Origin: an uncultured Clostridium sp.
GTDB lineage: Bacteria; Bacillota; Clostridia; Clostridiales; Clostridiaceae
DNA length: 15,382 nucleotides
NCBI GenBank assembly: GCA_934746785.1
Contig: CAKVFO010000081.1
Span: 1 to 15,382 of the forward strand
Direction: 5' to 3'
Numbering within the stretch: position 1 is the stretch's first letter; each line of letters opens with the position of its first letter. Below, in pieces: positions 6,344 through 13,458 of this stretch. The translations under genes and the position numbers were made by a program. The notes under the pieces are model-generated. The model saw only the letters and a program-made list of their open reading frames with translations, was not told the DNA's origin and ran no database searches.

Positions 6344-6442
6344 TTAATATTGAGTTATCATCCATTCACCTGAACTTAACTTTAAAACTCCTGCTCCTGT
6401 TCCTTCTTCCTTTTCAGTCAACTTTTCCACATAAAAAAACAT
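6344..6442 (-). pseudogene. 32-codon orphan frame, possible 3' remnant of a larger gene
   Basis: An ATG at 6442 opens a 32-residue frame that includes EGTGAGVLKLSSGEWMITQY and stops at 6344. The composition is protein-like (VLKLSSGEWMI looks like the last strand of a small beta-barrel domain such as an SH3-like module; this is only an impression). There is no Shine-Dalgarno sequence before the ATG, and an in-frame stop lies a few codons upstream. It sits between the terminator of the hydrolase gene (6475-6502) and hairpin D, which may be its own old terminator. A decayed gene end is the likelier reading; a microprotein is the alternative. Confidence 0.35.
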
Positions 6443-6474
6443 TATTGTTTATTGTTTCTTTTTTAATTATAATA

Positions 6475-6502
6475 AAAAGAAACCCAAAATCGGGTTTCTT
6501 TT
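6475..6502 (-). terminator. Intrinsic terminator of the downstream alpha/beta hydrolase gene
   Basis: AAAAGAAACCC (6475-6485) pairs perfectly with GGGTTTCTTTT (6492-6502) around a 6-base loop. On the minus strand the stem runs into TTTTTATTAT. It lies 23 bases after the stop codon at 6526. Confidence 0.9.
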
Positions 6503-6525
6503 CAAATTGAATCTATCAAACTAAT

Positions 6526-7269
6526 TTAGTTCTTAAGAATCTTCTCATCTATAAACTCACAAACTATTTCTTTTACACTATTTTTTCTAGCCAGACATGA
6601 CATATGTCTTCCTGGAATCATAACCATTTCTGATTTTTTTATACTTTCATGAAGCTTTTCAGAATATTCAGGAATTGCAAGTATCTCATCTTCTCCTCCT
6701 ATAATCATAGTTGGTACTTTTATCTTATCTAAACAACTTTCTATATTTATATATTCATCTATTAAAAAGTCTGCTATAGTAACTCCGTTTGGTTCCATTG
6801 TCTTTAATGCATTAATAACATCTTCATTATCTGTATTTCCTGATGCTTCCATGAGATATTCAATATCAATTATTCCATTATGAACTTTTTTCATAACTTC
6901 TTTATCCAAGCCATACCAAGAAGCTGATGAATTTAGCAGAACTATCCCTATAATCGATTTTAATTTTAAAGAAGCAGTTTTTAAAACTAATGTTCCACCT
7001 AAAGAATGTCCTATTAAAACCACATTATTAAGCTTTTTAACAAAGTTAGTTATAACTTTAACATAATTATTGAAATCATATCCAGTATTGTCAGAACCAC
7101 CATGTCCAGGCAAATCTAATAAATAACAATTGCATTCAGTAAACATTAAAGCTAACGACTTTAAAAACTTTTTATTACAACCTGTTCCATGAACGAATAC
7201 TAAATTTATACTACTTTCTTTTTTAGATTTTATTACTTCGTATTCTATCCCTTTTTCTTTTTTTATCAA
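6526..7269 (-). CDS. Alpha/beta hydrolase, second of a tandem pair
   Basis: The 247-residue cytosolic protein has the alpha/beta-hydrolase fold. The oxyanion-hole motif HGTG is at 27-30, nucleophile Ser89 in GHSLGG, acid Asp194 in GGEDEIL and His222 in GRHMS, so the triad is complete. A small helical cap lies at about 120-175. The substrate is unknown; esterase or lactonase-type activity is possible. The start is TTG at 7267-7269, chosen because GAGGGAG lies nine bases upstream and because it restores the same first 16 residues (MIKKEKGIEYEVIKSK) as the neighbour. The adjacent gene at 7340-8098 is a close paralog with the same triad positions, so this is a tandem duplication. The 70-base gap has no terminator, so the pair is likely co-transcribed, and the weak start codon here may lower its output. 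Confidence 0.88.
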   Translation of the reverse strand: MIKKEKGIEYEVIKSKKESSINLVFVHGTGCNKKFLKSLALMFTECNCYLLDLPGHGGSDNTGYDFNNYVKVITNFVKKLNNVVLIGHSLGGTLVLKTASLKLKSIIGIVLLNSSASWYGLDKEVMKKVHNGIIDIEYLMEASGNTDNEDVINALKTMEPNGVTIADFLIDEYINIESCLDKIKVPTMIIGGEDEILAIPEYSEKLHESIKKSEMVMIPGRHMSCLARKNSVKEIVCEFIDEKILKN

Positions 7270-7339
7270 ATTAGTTCACTCCCTCGTTCTTTTATAATTA
7301 AAATCAAAAATTTACATTAACACTTTGCATAATTTATTT

Positions 7340-8098
7340 TTATTTTGAAATATTTTTATTTGCTATTTTTCTATTTATAAAATCACATATAATATCCTTT
7401 ACTTTATACTTTTCTGCCACACATACCATATGCCTTCCCTTTTCTAACATAATAAGTTTAGATTTTTTTATAAGCTTATGTAGTTTTTTTACATACTCCG
7501 GAATTACTAATATTTCATCTTTTCCACCAAATATTAAAGTAGGTATCTTTACATACTTTAATGAAGATGATATATCTACACAATCATCTATTAAAAAATC
7601 AACTATACAGCTTGCAGCAGGATCCATGCTTTTTACAGCTTCTTGTACATCTTTGTTATCCATATGACCACATGCTTCTATTAAATATTCCTCATCCACA
7701 ACACCTTGACGTATCTTATCCATAAAATTTTTATCAAATACTGGGTAACTAGCACCTGAATTTAGTATTACAACACCTTTAACACTTTTAAGATTTAATG
7801 ATGCAGCCTTTGCAACTAAAGTACCACCCAAAGAATGCCCAATTAAAACAACATTAGATAACTTATTAGCTAAATATGATATTGCTTTAACATAGTTATC
7901 AATATTGTACCCTGTATTGTCTGAATTTCCATGTCCAGGCAAATCAATTAAATAACAATTATACTCTTCAAATAATTCTGCCAAAGCTTTCAAAAAGTTT
8001 TTGTTACATCCTGATCCATGAACAAATATTAAATTAAACTTACTTTTTTCTTTTGATTTAATGACTTCATATTCAATTCCCTTTTCTTTCTTAATCAT
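7340..8098 (-). CDS. Alpha/beta hydrolase, first of a tandem pair
   Basis: The 252-residue cytosolic alpha/beta hydrolase has HGSG at 27-30, nucleophile Ser89 in GHSLGG, Asp194 in GGKDEIL and His223 in GRHMV. The length and the cap region (about 120-175) match the neighbour at 6526-7269. By eye well over half of the residues are identical, and identity is highest in the first 16 residues and around the nucleophile. The cap and the C-terminal third differ most, which would suit a shifted substrate preference. The ATG at 8098 has a strong AGGAGGA site. The gene leads the pair; its upstream region holds a TTGACA box and a TAACTAGTTA palindrome. The reaction cannot be named from sequence; lysophospholipase-like or esterase annotations would be guesses. 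Confidence 0.9.
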   Translation of the reverse strand: MIKKEKGIEYEVIKSKEKSKFNLIFVHGSGCNKNFLKALAELFEEYNCYLIDLPGHGNSDNTGYNIDNYVKAISYLANKLSNVVLIGHSLGGTLVAKAASLNLKSVKGVVILNSGASYPVFDKNFMDKIRQGVVDEEYLIEACGHMDNKDVQEAVKSMDPAASCIVDFLIDDCVDISSSLKYVKIPTLIFGGKDEILVIPEYVKKLHKLIKKSKLIMLEKGRHMVCVAEKYKVKDIICDFINRKIANKNISK

Positions 8099-8144
8099 TT
8101 TTTCCTCCTACATAAATTCTTATAATATTACTAATCAATTAAAC

Positions 8145-8154
8145 TAACTAGTTA
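8145..8154. promoter_or_regulatory. Candidate operator TAACTAGTTA upstream of the hydrolase pair
   Basis: A perfect 10-base palindrome lies between the putative -10 region and the ribosome binding site of the first hydrolase gene. MarR- and TetR-type regulators often bind such short AT-rich palindromes at this position. No regulator gene is adjacent. In DNA this AT-rich a 10-base palindrome can arise by chance. Confidence 0.3.
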
Positions 8155-8158
8155 AGTA

Positions 8159-8186
8159 CTACTATAAACTTTTCTTCAGATGTCAA
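8159..8186 (-). promoter_or_regulatory. Candidate promoter of the hydrolase pair
   Basis: A perfect TTGACA (-35) is at 8181-8186 on the minus strand. The possible -10 boxes are TAGTAG at 16-base spacing (8159-8164) or TATAGT at only 14 (8161-8166); neither is a full match. It lies about 60 bases before the ATG at 8098. Confidence 0.35.
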
Positions 8187-8483
8187 CCTTTTTTAAGGAA
8201 AACATATTTACTTGAGCTTTATAAAAATTGTATAACACTTTTAAATATATTGTAAAGTTTTCTATATAAACAATTATTTGTATGATAATTGATTAAATTC
8301 ATATCTTTTATTCTATTACACTTAAAAATTCACAGTACTTTTTCTATTTCTCTAAAAAAAAACACTCATCTTGATATATCCTATCATCTATTTAAAAAGA
8401 ACTTTAAAAATATCACTCGAATAATGACATAAATTTTAATTATTTTTTATATACAAGCTTTATAACTATAATCTAAAAATGCA
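8187..8483. other. AT-rich spacer with no recognisable feature
   Basis: This stretch between the hydrolase promoter region and the spo0A terminator has no frame of note on either strand. It has no ribosome binding site and no strong hairpin beyond a 7-bp CAATTAT/ATAATTG pair. I see no copy of the inverted-end repeat. Confidence 0.5.
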
Positions 8484-8526
8484 AAAAAATACTGCTGATA
8501 ATATTATTTTATCAACAGTATTTTTT
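8484..8526 (-). terminator. Intrinsic terminator of spo0A
   Basis: AAAAAATACTG and TGATAA of the left arm (8484-8501) pair with TTATCA and CAGTATTTTTT of the right arm (8509-8526). This gives 17 pairs with one mismatch around a 7-base loop. The minus-strand trailer is TTTTTGCATTTTT. It lies about 70 bases after the spo0A stop codon. Confidence 0.88.
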
Positions 8527-8595
8527 ACATAAAAAACTTTTAAAACCAATCCTATATTTAACTTCAACTAATTTTCCATAATATCTCTTTTTTAA

Positions 8596-9414
8596 CTAAC
8601 TTACTTTATTTTTAAGTCTTAATTTATCAGCAATGATTGCTATAAATTCAGAATTAGTTGGTTTACCCTTGTCTCCATGCACTGTATATCCAAATAGCTT
8701 GTTTATTGCTTCTACTTGACCTCTGCCCCAAGCCACTTCGATAGCATGTCTTATTGCTCTTTCAACTCTTGAAGCTGTTGTATTATACTTCTTAGCTATG
8801 GAAGGATAAAGTTCCTTGGTTACAGCAGATAATAATTCCATATCATTAACTACCATAGTAATAGCCTCTCTTAAATACATATATCCTTTAATATGAGCTG
8901 GAACTCCAACTTCATGTATGATACTTGTTATTTCTGTTTCTAAATCAACTGGTCCTCTACTTGTTGCAGCTGCTTCTCTTTGAATAATTGGCATTTGAGG
9001 AGCTTTTTGTGCTACTACTTCTGGAGCCTCTATTGTACTAAACATTTCTCTTATTCTCTTTGTAAAAATATCCATATCAAAAGGTTTAACTACATAATAG
9101 TCTGCACCTAATGTTATTGCTTGCTGAGTAATTTTATCTTGTCCAACTGCAGATAATACTATAACTCTTGGCATCTTTTCTAAATTCATACTGTTTAGTC
9201 TTTCTAATACTCCTAATCCATCTAAATGCGGCATTATTATATCTAGTACCACTAGATCTGGTTGTCTTTCCTCAATAAGTTCCAAAGCTTCTCTACCATC
9301 TTTTGCTATTCCTGTAACTACAATATCTTTTTGATTTAGCAAATAATCATTTAGTATGCTACAGAATTCTTTGTTATCATCAGCTATAAGTACTGATATT
9401 TTTGAATCTTCCAT
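8596..9414 (-). CDS. spo0A: Sporulation response regulator Spo0A
   Basis: This is the 272-residue master regulator of entry into sporulation, and of solvent or toxin regulons in many clostridia. The receiver domain (1-125) has the acidic pocket Asp12/Asp13, phospho-acceptor Asp58 in VVLDIIMP, Ser88 and Lys110 in VKPFD. A variable linker (about 126-150) precedes the Spo0A C-terminal DNA-binding domain (about 151-268). That domain has the recognition helix region SIAKKYNTTASRVERAIRHA and the AWGRGQ segment. I start at the ATG at 9414, eight bases after AGGGGAG. A TTG seven codons upstream keeps the frame open, but that codon and the next six lie over the ribosome binding site. The upstream sigma-H promoter with a 0A box implies positive autoregulation. 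In clostridia, phosphate comes from orphan histidine kinases rather than the Bacillus phosphorelay. Confidence 0.98.
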   Translation of the reverse strand: MEDSKISVLIADDNKEFCSILNDYLLNQKDIVVTGIAKDGREALELIEERQPDLVVLDIIMPHLDGLGVLERLNSMNLEKMPRVIVLSAVGQDKITQQAITLGADYYVVKPFDMDIFTKRIREMFSTIEAPEVVAQKAPQMPIIQREAAATSRGPVDLETEITSIIHEVGVPAHIKGYMYLREAITMVVNDMELLSAVTKELYPSIAKKYNTTASRVERAIRHAIEVAWGRGQVEAINKLFGYTVHGDKGKPTNSEFIAIIADKLRLKNKVS

Positions 9415-9506
9415 GTTTTTCTCCCCTTTATCCAATATTTACTATCATAAGTAATACTTCAAATATAAAACATCTTAATACGCCATCCACAACACTACAA
9501 TAAAAT

Positions 9507-9535
9507 ATATTCGACAAATGAGAAAGAATTCCTTC
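9507..9535 (-). promoter_or_regulatory. Sigma-H promoter of spo0A with overlapping 0A box
   Basis: The minus strand reads GAAGGAATT (9527-9535), 11 bases, then GTCGAATAT (9507-9515). Every consensus position of RNAGGAWWW-N11/12-RNNGAATWW is satisfied. A perfect 0A box TGTCGAA occupies 9510-9516 on the same strand, overlapping the -10. It lies about 95 bases before the spo0A start codon. Spo0A-P and sigma-H control of spo0A is established in Bacillus and reported widely in clostridia. The position of the box on the -10 could also allow negative feedback. Confidence 0.75.
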
Positions 9536-9769
9536 CTCAAAAAATAATTATCGGTATTCTTCCCATACACATCCTTTATAATAGCATATTACTGAAATTT
9601 ATGATAGTATTTCTTTTAATGTAGAATCCCCTTTATACTTTTTCTTCCACTATTTGTAAATTATACACTATTATTTATTATTCGTAAATAGCTTTTATAA
9701 AAGTTTTTCTTTTCTAAGATATATATATTTTTTTCTATTTATTAATCTATTTAAGCATACAATGACAGG
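9536..9769. other. AT-rich upstream region of spo0A
   Basis: No coding frame is supported. A TATTAT-like -10 occurs near 9585 on the minus strand, without a good -35, so a vegetative spo0A promoter may exist here but is not demonstrable by eye. Confidence 0.35.
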
Positions 9770-9813
9770 AAAATAAGTTCTCAAAAGACAGTTATTTTTG
9801 GAGAACTTATTTT
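9770..9813 (-). terminator. Hairpin terminator of spoIVB
   Basis: AAAATAAGTTCTC (9770-9782) is perfectly complementary to GAGAACTTATTTT (9801-9813), a 13-bp stem with an 18-base loop. The U-rich part (TTATTTT) is inside the 3' arm. It lies about 40 bases after the spoIVB stop codon and may act in both directions. Confidence 0.8.
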
Positions 9814-9851
9814 TATAAGCTTTATATAAATATCTAAAAAAGATATTCATT

Positions 9852-11042
9852 TTAATTTATTATACCAACATCCTCCAACATCCAATCTATATATATACCA
9901 TATCCTACATCTGGTTTATTAATTAACACATGAGTAACTGCACCTATAATTTTCCCATTTTGTATTATTGGGCTTCCGCTCATACCTTGAACAATTCCTC
10001 CTGTTTTTGAAAGTAAGCTTTCATCAGTGATTTTTATAATCATGCTTTTAGGCCCTGGCTCATCCTGTTGAAATAACTTTACTATTTCTATCTCATATTC
10101 ACTTGGACCATCTTCATCAATAGTTGTTATAATTGTAGCTTTTCCAATTTCAATTTCATCTCTGCTTGCTACACGCATAGGTTTATGTTCTATATAACTA
10201 CAAACATTTTTATTGCCTTCTCCAAATATTCCACACTGTGTATTTTTCTCAATCTTACCAATAGGAGTTTCCTCTTCTTGAAAAATACCTCTAAGTTCAC
10301 CCGGTGTCCCTTTTTCACCTTTTCTAACGCTAATTATCGAAGATTTTAAAAGTTCTCCTTCTTTTATTGCAAAAGGCTCATTAGTTTCTCCATCTGTTAC
10401 CGGATGTCCAAGCGCTCCAAACTTTCCTGTTTTCTCATCATAAAAAGTTATTGTTCCAACACCTGCTGTTGAATCTCTTACCCATAATCCTATTTTATAT
10501 CCATCACCTTTTTCATTTATTAACTTAACTTCCTTTTCCAATTGTTTTCCTTCTCTTGTTATATTCACCTTTATGATATTGCTTTCTGAATTTCTTATTT
10601 TATCTATTAATTCCTTTGATGTTTCAACCCTTTCTCCATTTACATCTAATATTATATCCCCCACTTCTATTCCTGAAACTTTAGCAGGACTTTCTTTAAC
10701 TTCACCATTAATTTTCACATTAGAATGCCCAACTACAAGAACACCTTCAGATGACAGTTTCACACCAATACTATTTCCTCCTGGTATAATCTCCATATCA
10801 GTCATTCTTCTTAGACTTACCGATTTTATTGGCAAAACACCTAAGAAACTGAACTTAACCTTTGAATTTTTATATTTTATATCCGTTAAAGGCGAGACAT
10901 CTTTTAGAGTAGCTAATACTTGCATTTCATTTTCTGTATAAATACAATCTGGTACATCTCTTATAGAAAGGCTTGCATATAATGCTAAAATAACCATAGG
11001 AGCTGTAAAAAAACTTATTATTTTTATTACTCTTTTTTTCAT
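9852..11042 (-). CDS. spoIVB: SpoIVB sporulation serine peptidase
   Basis: This 396-residue S55-family serine peptidase is made in the forespore and secreted to the intermembrane space. In Bacillus it cleaves SpoIVFA and so releases the pro-sigma-K processing protease. One N-terminal membrane anchor or signal sequence is at about 6-25. A PDZ domain spans about 95-175 (GIEVGDIILDVNGE is its core). The peptidase domain has His213 in LGHPV, Asp340 in IKITDE and Ser355 in GMSGSP. The Ser-Asp spacing of 15 matches Bacillus SpoIVB. The ATG has a strong AGGAGG. The recN-spoIVB-spo0A order is conserved in clostridia and bacilli. Some clostridia lack the SpoIVF checkpoint, so its substrate here may differ. 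A sigma-G-like promoter is visible at 11091-11118. Confidence 0.95.
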   Translation of the reverse strand: MKKRVIKIISFFTAPMVILALYASLSIRDVPDCIYTENEMQVLATLKDVSPLTDIKYKNSKVKFSFLGVLPIKSVSLRRMTDMEIIPGGNSIGVKLSSEGVLVVGHSNVKINGEVKESPAKVSGIEVGDIILDVNGERVETSKELIDKIRNSESNIIKVNITREGKQLEKEVKLINEKGDGYKIGLWVRDSTAGVGTITFYDEKTGKFGALGHPVTDGETNEPFAIKEGELLKSSIISVRKGEKGTPGELRGIFQEEETPIGKIEKNTQCGIFGEGNKNVCSYIEHKPMRVASRDEIEIGKATIITTIDEDGPSEYEIEIVKLFQQDEPGPKSMIIKITDESLLSKTGGIVQGMSGSPIIQNGKIIGAVTHVLINKPDVGYGIYIDWMLEDVGIIN

Positions 11043-11090
11043 TTTATCTCCTCCTTTACTTCTATATTTAAGTTTCCCATTGTTAAGTAG

Positions 11091-11118
11091 TAATATGCTA
11101 TATTATGTTTTCTATTAA
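11091..11118 (-). promoter_or_regulatory. Candidate forespore (sigma-G/F-type) promoter of spoIVB
   Basis: The minus strand has TTAATA (11113-11118), a 15-base spacer and CATATTA (11091-11097), close to the sigma-G elements TGMATA and CATAMTA. It lies about 50 bases before the ATG. The match is partial in very AT-rich DNA, so it rests mainly on the known forespore control of spoIVB. Confidence 0.35.
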
Positions 11119-11187
11119 AGTTAAAAATTAATAAAGTCCCTTAATTACAAGCTTTTCAGTCAATAAATTCACTTGCAGCCTAAAATC

Positions 11188-11264
11188 ATTTTAACGTATT
11201 GGAAAGCCAATTATAATCAGCAATCACTCTCAAAAAAAGTTTTTAATTTCCTATACGTAAAAAA
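11188..11264. repeat. Compact copy of the TTTAACGTAT inverted-end repeat
   Basis: The left end ATTTTAACGTATTGGAAAG (11188-11206) and right end ATTTCCTATACGTAAAAAA (11246-11264) are inverted complements apart from about two positions. The interior TATAATCAGCAATCACTCTC and the AAAAAAAG tract match the copy at 6145-6239. Similarity to that copy continues leftward outside the inverted end (TTGCAGCCTAAAAT against TTGCGGCCTACAAT), so the repeat unit is larger than the two ends. It lies between recN and spoIVB, and its right end merges with the recN terminator. Confidence 0.8.
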
Positions 11265-11296
11265 AATAAAACCACATTAAATATGTGATTTTATTT
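11264..11296 (-). terminator. recN terminator that includes the recN coding end
   Basis: AAATAAAACCACAT (11264-11277) pairs with ATGTGATTTTATTT (11283-11296) over 14 positions with one mismatch. On the minus strand the first arm is the last codons of recN, the stop codon is at the loop edge, and the second arm is followed by TTTTTTACG, which is the end of the adjacent repeat. Confidence 0.8.
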
Positions 11297-12974
11297 CATC
11301 TTTTTTATTTTCAGAAAATCGCAGCATCTCTCTAACATTTTCTAATGTTGCTTCTGTTATTTCTCTTCCTCCAAGCATTGATGCAACTTGTTTTATTTTT
11401 TCTTCTGAAGATAATAGCTCAATTTTAGTAAATGTCTTATTATCCTTTACTTCTTTTGACACAAAATAGTGATGATCTGATAAAATTGCAATCTGTGGTA
11501 AATGTGTTATACATAAAACTTGATGTCCTAATGAAACCTGATACATCTTTTCTCCAACTCTTTGACCTACTTCACCACTTATACCTGTATCTATTTCATC
11601 AAAAATAAGCGTAGATATTTCATCTTTATCCGCAAATACACATTTTAGTGCCAGCATTATTCTTGAAAGTTCACCACCAGATAAAACTCGTTCTAATGGT
11701 TTTAAAGGTTCTCCTGGATTTGTTGATATGTTAATACACACTTCATCAAATCCCCTTTCTTTAATTTCATCAGTAAAGTCAACAGTTATCTTCATACGTG
11801 ATTTTTCAAGTCCCACATAAGAAAGTTCCTTTAATATTCTTTCTTCTAAAGAAGATGTATATTTACATCTTATATCATGAAGTCTTTGTCCAACTTCTCT
11901 CATAGACTTAATAACATCACTTTCTTTCTCCTTAAGTTTTCTTAAAATTTCTTCTGCATTTACAAGTTCATCATATTTTACTTTTAAATTTTTATAGTAA
12001 TCAAGTACTTCTTCAATAGTAGCACCATATTTCTTTTTATAAGTACTTATTTCGTATATTCTTTCATTTATTTTTGAAAGCCTATCTTCATCATATACTA
12101 CTTCATCAGCAATATCTCTTATATCTCTACATACTTCTTGTATTGTATAATAAGCGCCTTCTAAAGACTCTTTTCTATCCTTAATTTTATCTATATGTTC
12201 CTCAATTGAAGATAATTCACCTAAAACTCTAGATAAAGCTTCTAATACAGAATTTCCATCATCTCTTCCATCTATTAATCCATAACTAATTTGTAATGCT
12301 TTATTTATTTTTTCAGCATTAGACAGTACATTATACTCTTCTTTTAATTCCTCTTCTTCGCCGACTCTTAATTTAGCCTTTTCTATATCTTCAATCTGAA
12401 ACTTAGTATAATCTATTAACTTTTCTTTATCTCCACTACCTTGAATATTACTTATTTTGTTTCTTATTTCACTTAATTCCTCTTTTAACTGATAAAATCT
12501 ATTAAGTGGTTTATCTATTTCTTTTCCAACATAATCATCAAGATATATTATATGGCTGCTTCTCTGAAGTAAACTTTGATTTTGATGCTGTCCATGTATA
12601 TCTAATATCTTTTCTCTTATTCTTCTAAGCTGTGATACTATCAATGTCTTACCATTTACCTTAACAACGCTTTTTCCACTTATAAGAGTCTCTCTTGATA
12701 TTATAAGCATGTCATCATATTCTATTCCTAACTCATCTAAAACTAAATTAACATTATCTGTATTTAAAGAAAATATAGCTTCTACAAATGTTCTATCTTT
12801 TCCTGTTCTTATTAAATCCTTAGAAAATTTTCCACCTAAAACATAATCAATTGCATCAATTAATATTGATTTACCTGCTCCTGTTTCACCTGATAATATA
12901 TTAAAACCATCACCAAATTCAACCGTAAGTTCTTCAATTAATGCAAAATTTTTAATATTTAATTGTATTAACAT
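11277..12974 (-). CDS. recN: DNA repair protein RecN
   Basis: The 565-residue SMC-like ATPase acts early in recombinational repair of double-strand breaks. The N-terminal ATPase part has Walker A GETGAGKS at 29-36. A long charged coiled-coil region spans about 150-380. The C-terminal ATPase part has the signature LSGGELSR at 431-438 and Walker B LIFDE at 456-460, followed by the ITHLPQ switch region. Length is normal for the family. The ATG has AGAGGTGGTG upstream. It follows argR by 21 bases in the dxs-tlyA-nadK-argR-recN series. SOS control of recN is known in Bacillus, but no clear LexA box was found in this short gap. The terminator begins within its last codons. Confidence 0.97.
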   Translation of the reverse strand: MLIQLNIKNFALIEELTVEFGDGFNILSGETGAGKSILIDAIDYVLGGKFSKDLIRTGKDRTFVEAIFSLNTDNVNLVLDELGIEYDDMLIISRETLISGKSVVKVNGKTLIVSQLRRIREKILDIHGQHQNQSLLQRSSHIIYLDDYVGKEIDKPLNRFYQLKEELSEIRNKISNIQGSGDKEKLIDYTKFQIEDIEKAKLRVGEEEELKEEYNVLSNAEKINKALQISYGLIDGRDDGNSVLEALSRVLGELSSIEEHIDKIKDRKESLEGAYYTIQEVCRDIRDIADEVVYDEDRLSKINERIYEISTYKKKYGATIEEVLDYYKNLKVKYDELVNAEEILRKLKEKESDVIKSMREVGQRLHDIRCKYTSSLEERILKELSYVGLEKSRMKITVDFTDEIKERGFDEVCINISTNPGEPLKPLERVLSGGELSRIMLALKCVFADKDEISTLIFDEIDTGISGEVGQRVGEKMYQVSLGHQVLCITHLPQIAILSDHHYFVSKEVKDNKTFTKIELLSSEEKIKQVASMLGGREITEATLENVREMLRFSENKKDEIKSHI

Positions 12975-12995
12975 CTATTACACCACCTCTTTACC

Positions 12996-13445
12996 TTAGG
13001 AAATGTAACTTCTTATTTTTAATACCAATTCTTCTGCTGCTTCCAATGTTCTTACCATAATAAATATAGTATTTTCACCAGCTATTGTTCCTGCAATTTC
13101 TTCAAATTCAAAACTATCAATAGCCTCAGCAACTGGTCCTGCACCTGCTACTGTTGTTTTTACTATAACCATTTTATCAACATTTTCAACTGATACTGTT
13201 AATGTATGCAGCACTTTTATAAGTTTTGCCGATAAATGTTCTTCCTCTATTTTAGGCGCAGAATATCCATATTTACCCAAAACAGACTGCATCTTTACCA
13301 GCTTTAGATCCTTTATATCTCTTGATACAGTTGCTTGAGTAACCTCAAAACCAGCCTTTCTCAATTCATCAGCAAGTTCTTCTTGAGTTTCAACATTCTT
13401 TTGTCTAATTATTTCTAAAATTTTTATATGTCTTTTAGACTTCAA
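12996..13445 (-). CDS. argR: Arginine repressor ArgR
   Basis: The 149-residue arginine-responsive regulator represses arginine synthesis and often activates catabolism, acting as a hexamer. The winged-helix DNA-binding domain (1-70) contains the SR motif in QATVSRDIKDL (Ser41, Arg42). The C-terminal oligomerisation and arginine-binding domain (80-149) has GTIAGENT at 119-126. I choose the TTG at 13443-13445, because AGGCGGTG lies seven bases upstream and the product MKSKRHIKILEII has the family's usual length and start. An ATG seven codons earlier (13466) overlaps the nadK end and has no ribosome binding site. With the TTG the gene begins 13 bases after the nadK stop. Confidence 0.96.
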   Translation of the reverse strand: MKSKRHIKILEIIRQKNVETQEELADELRKAGFEVTQATVSRDIKDLKLVKMQSVLGKYGYSAPKIEEEHLSAKLIKVLHTLTVSVENVDKMVIVKTTVAGAGPVAEAIDSFEFEEIAGTIAGENTIFIMVRTLEAAEELVLKIRSYIS

Positions 13446-13458
13446 GGTATAACACCGC

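Noticed and set aside
8596..9435. Longer Spo0A starting at a TTG at 9435
   Set aside because: The seven extra codons include the GGGGAG ribosome binding site of the ATG at 9414, and the extension is not typical of Spo0A.
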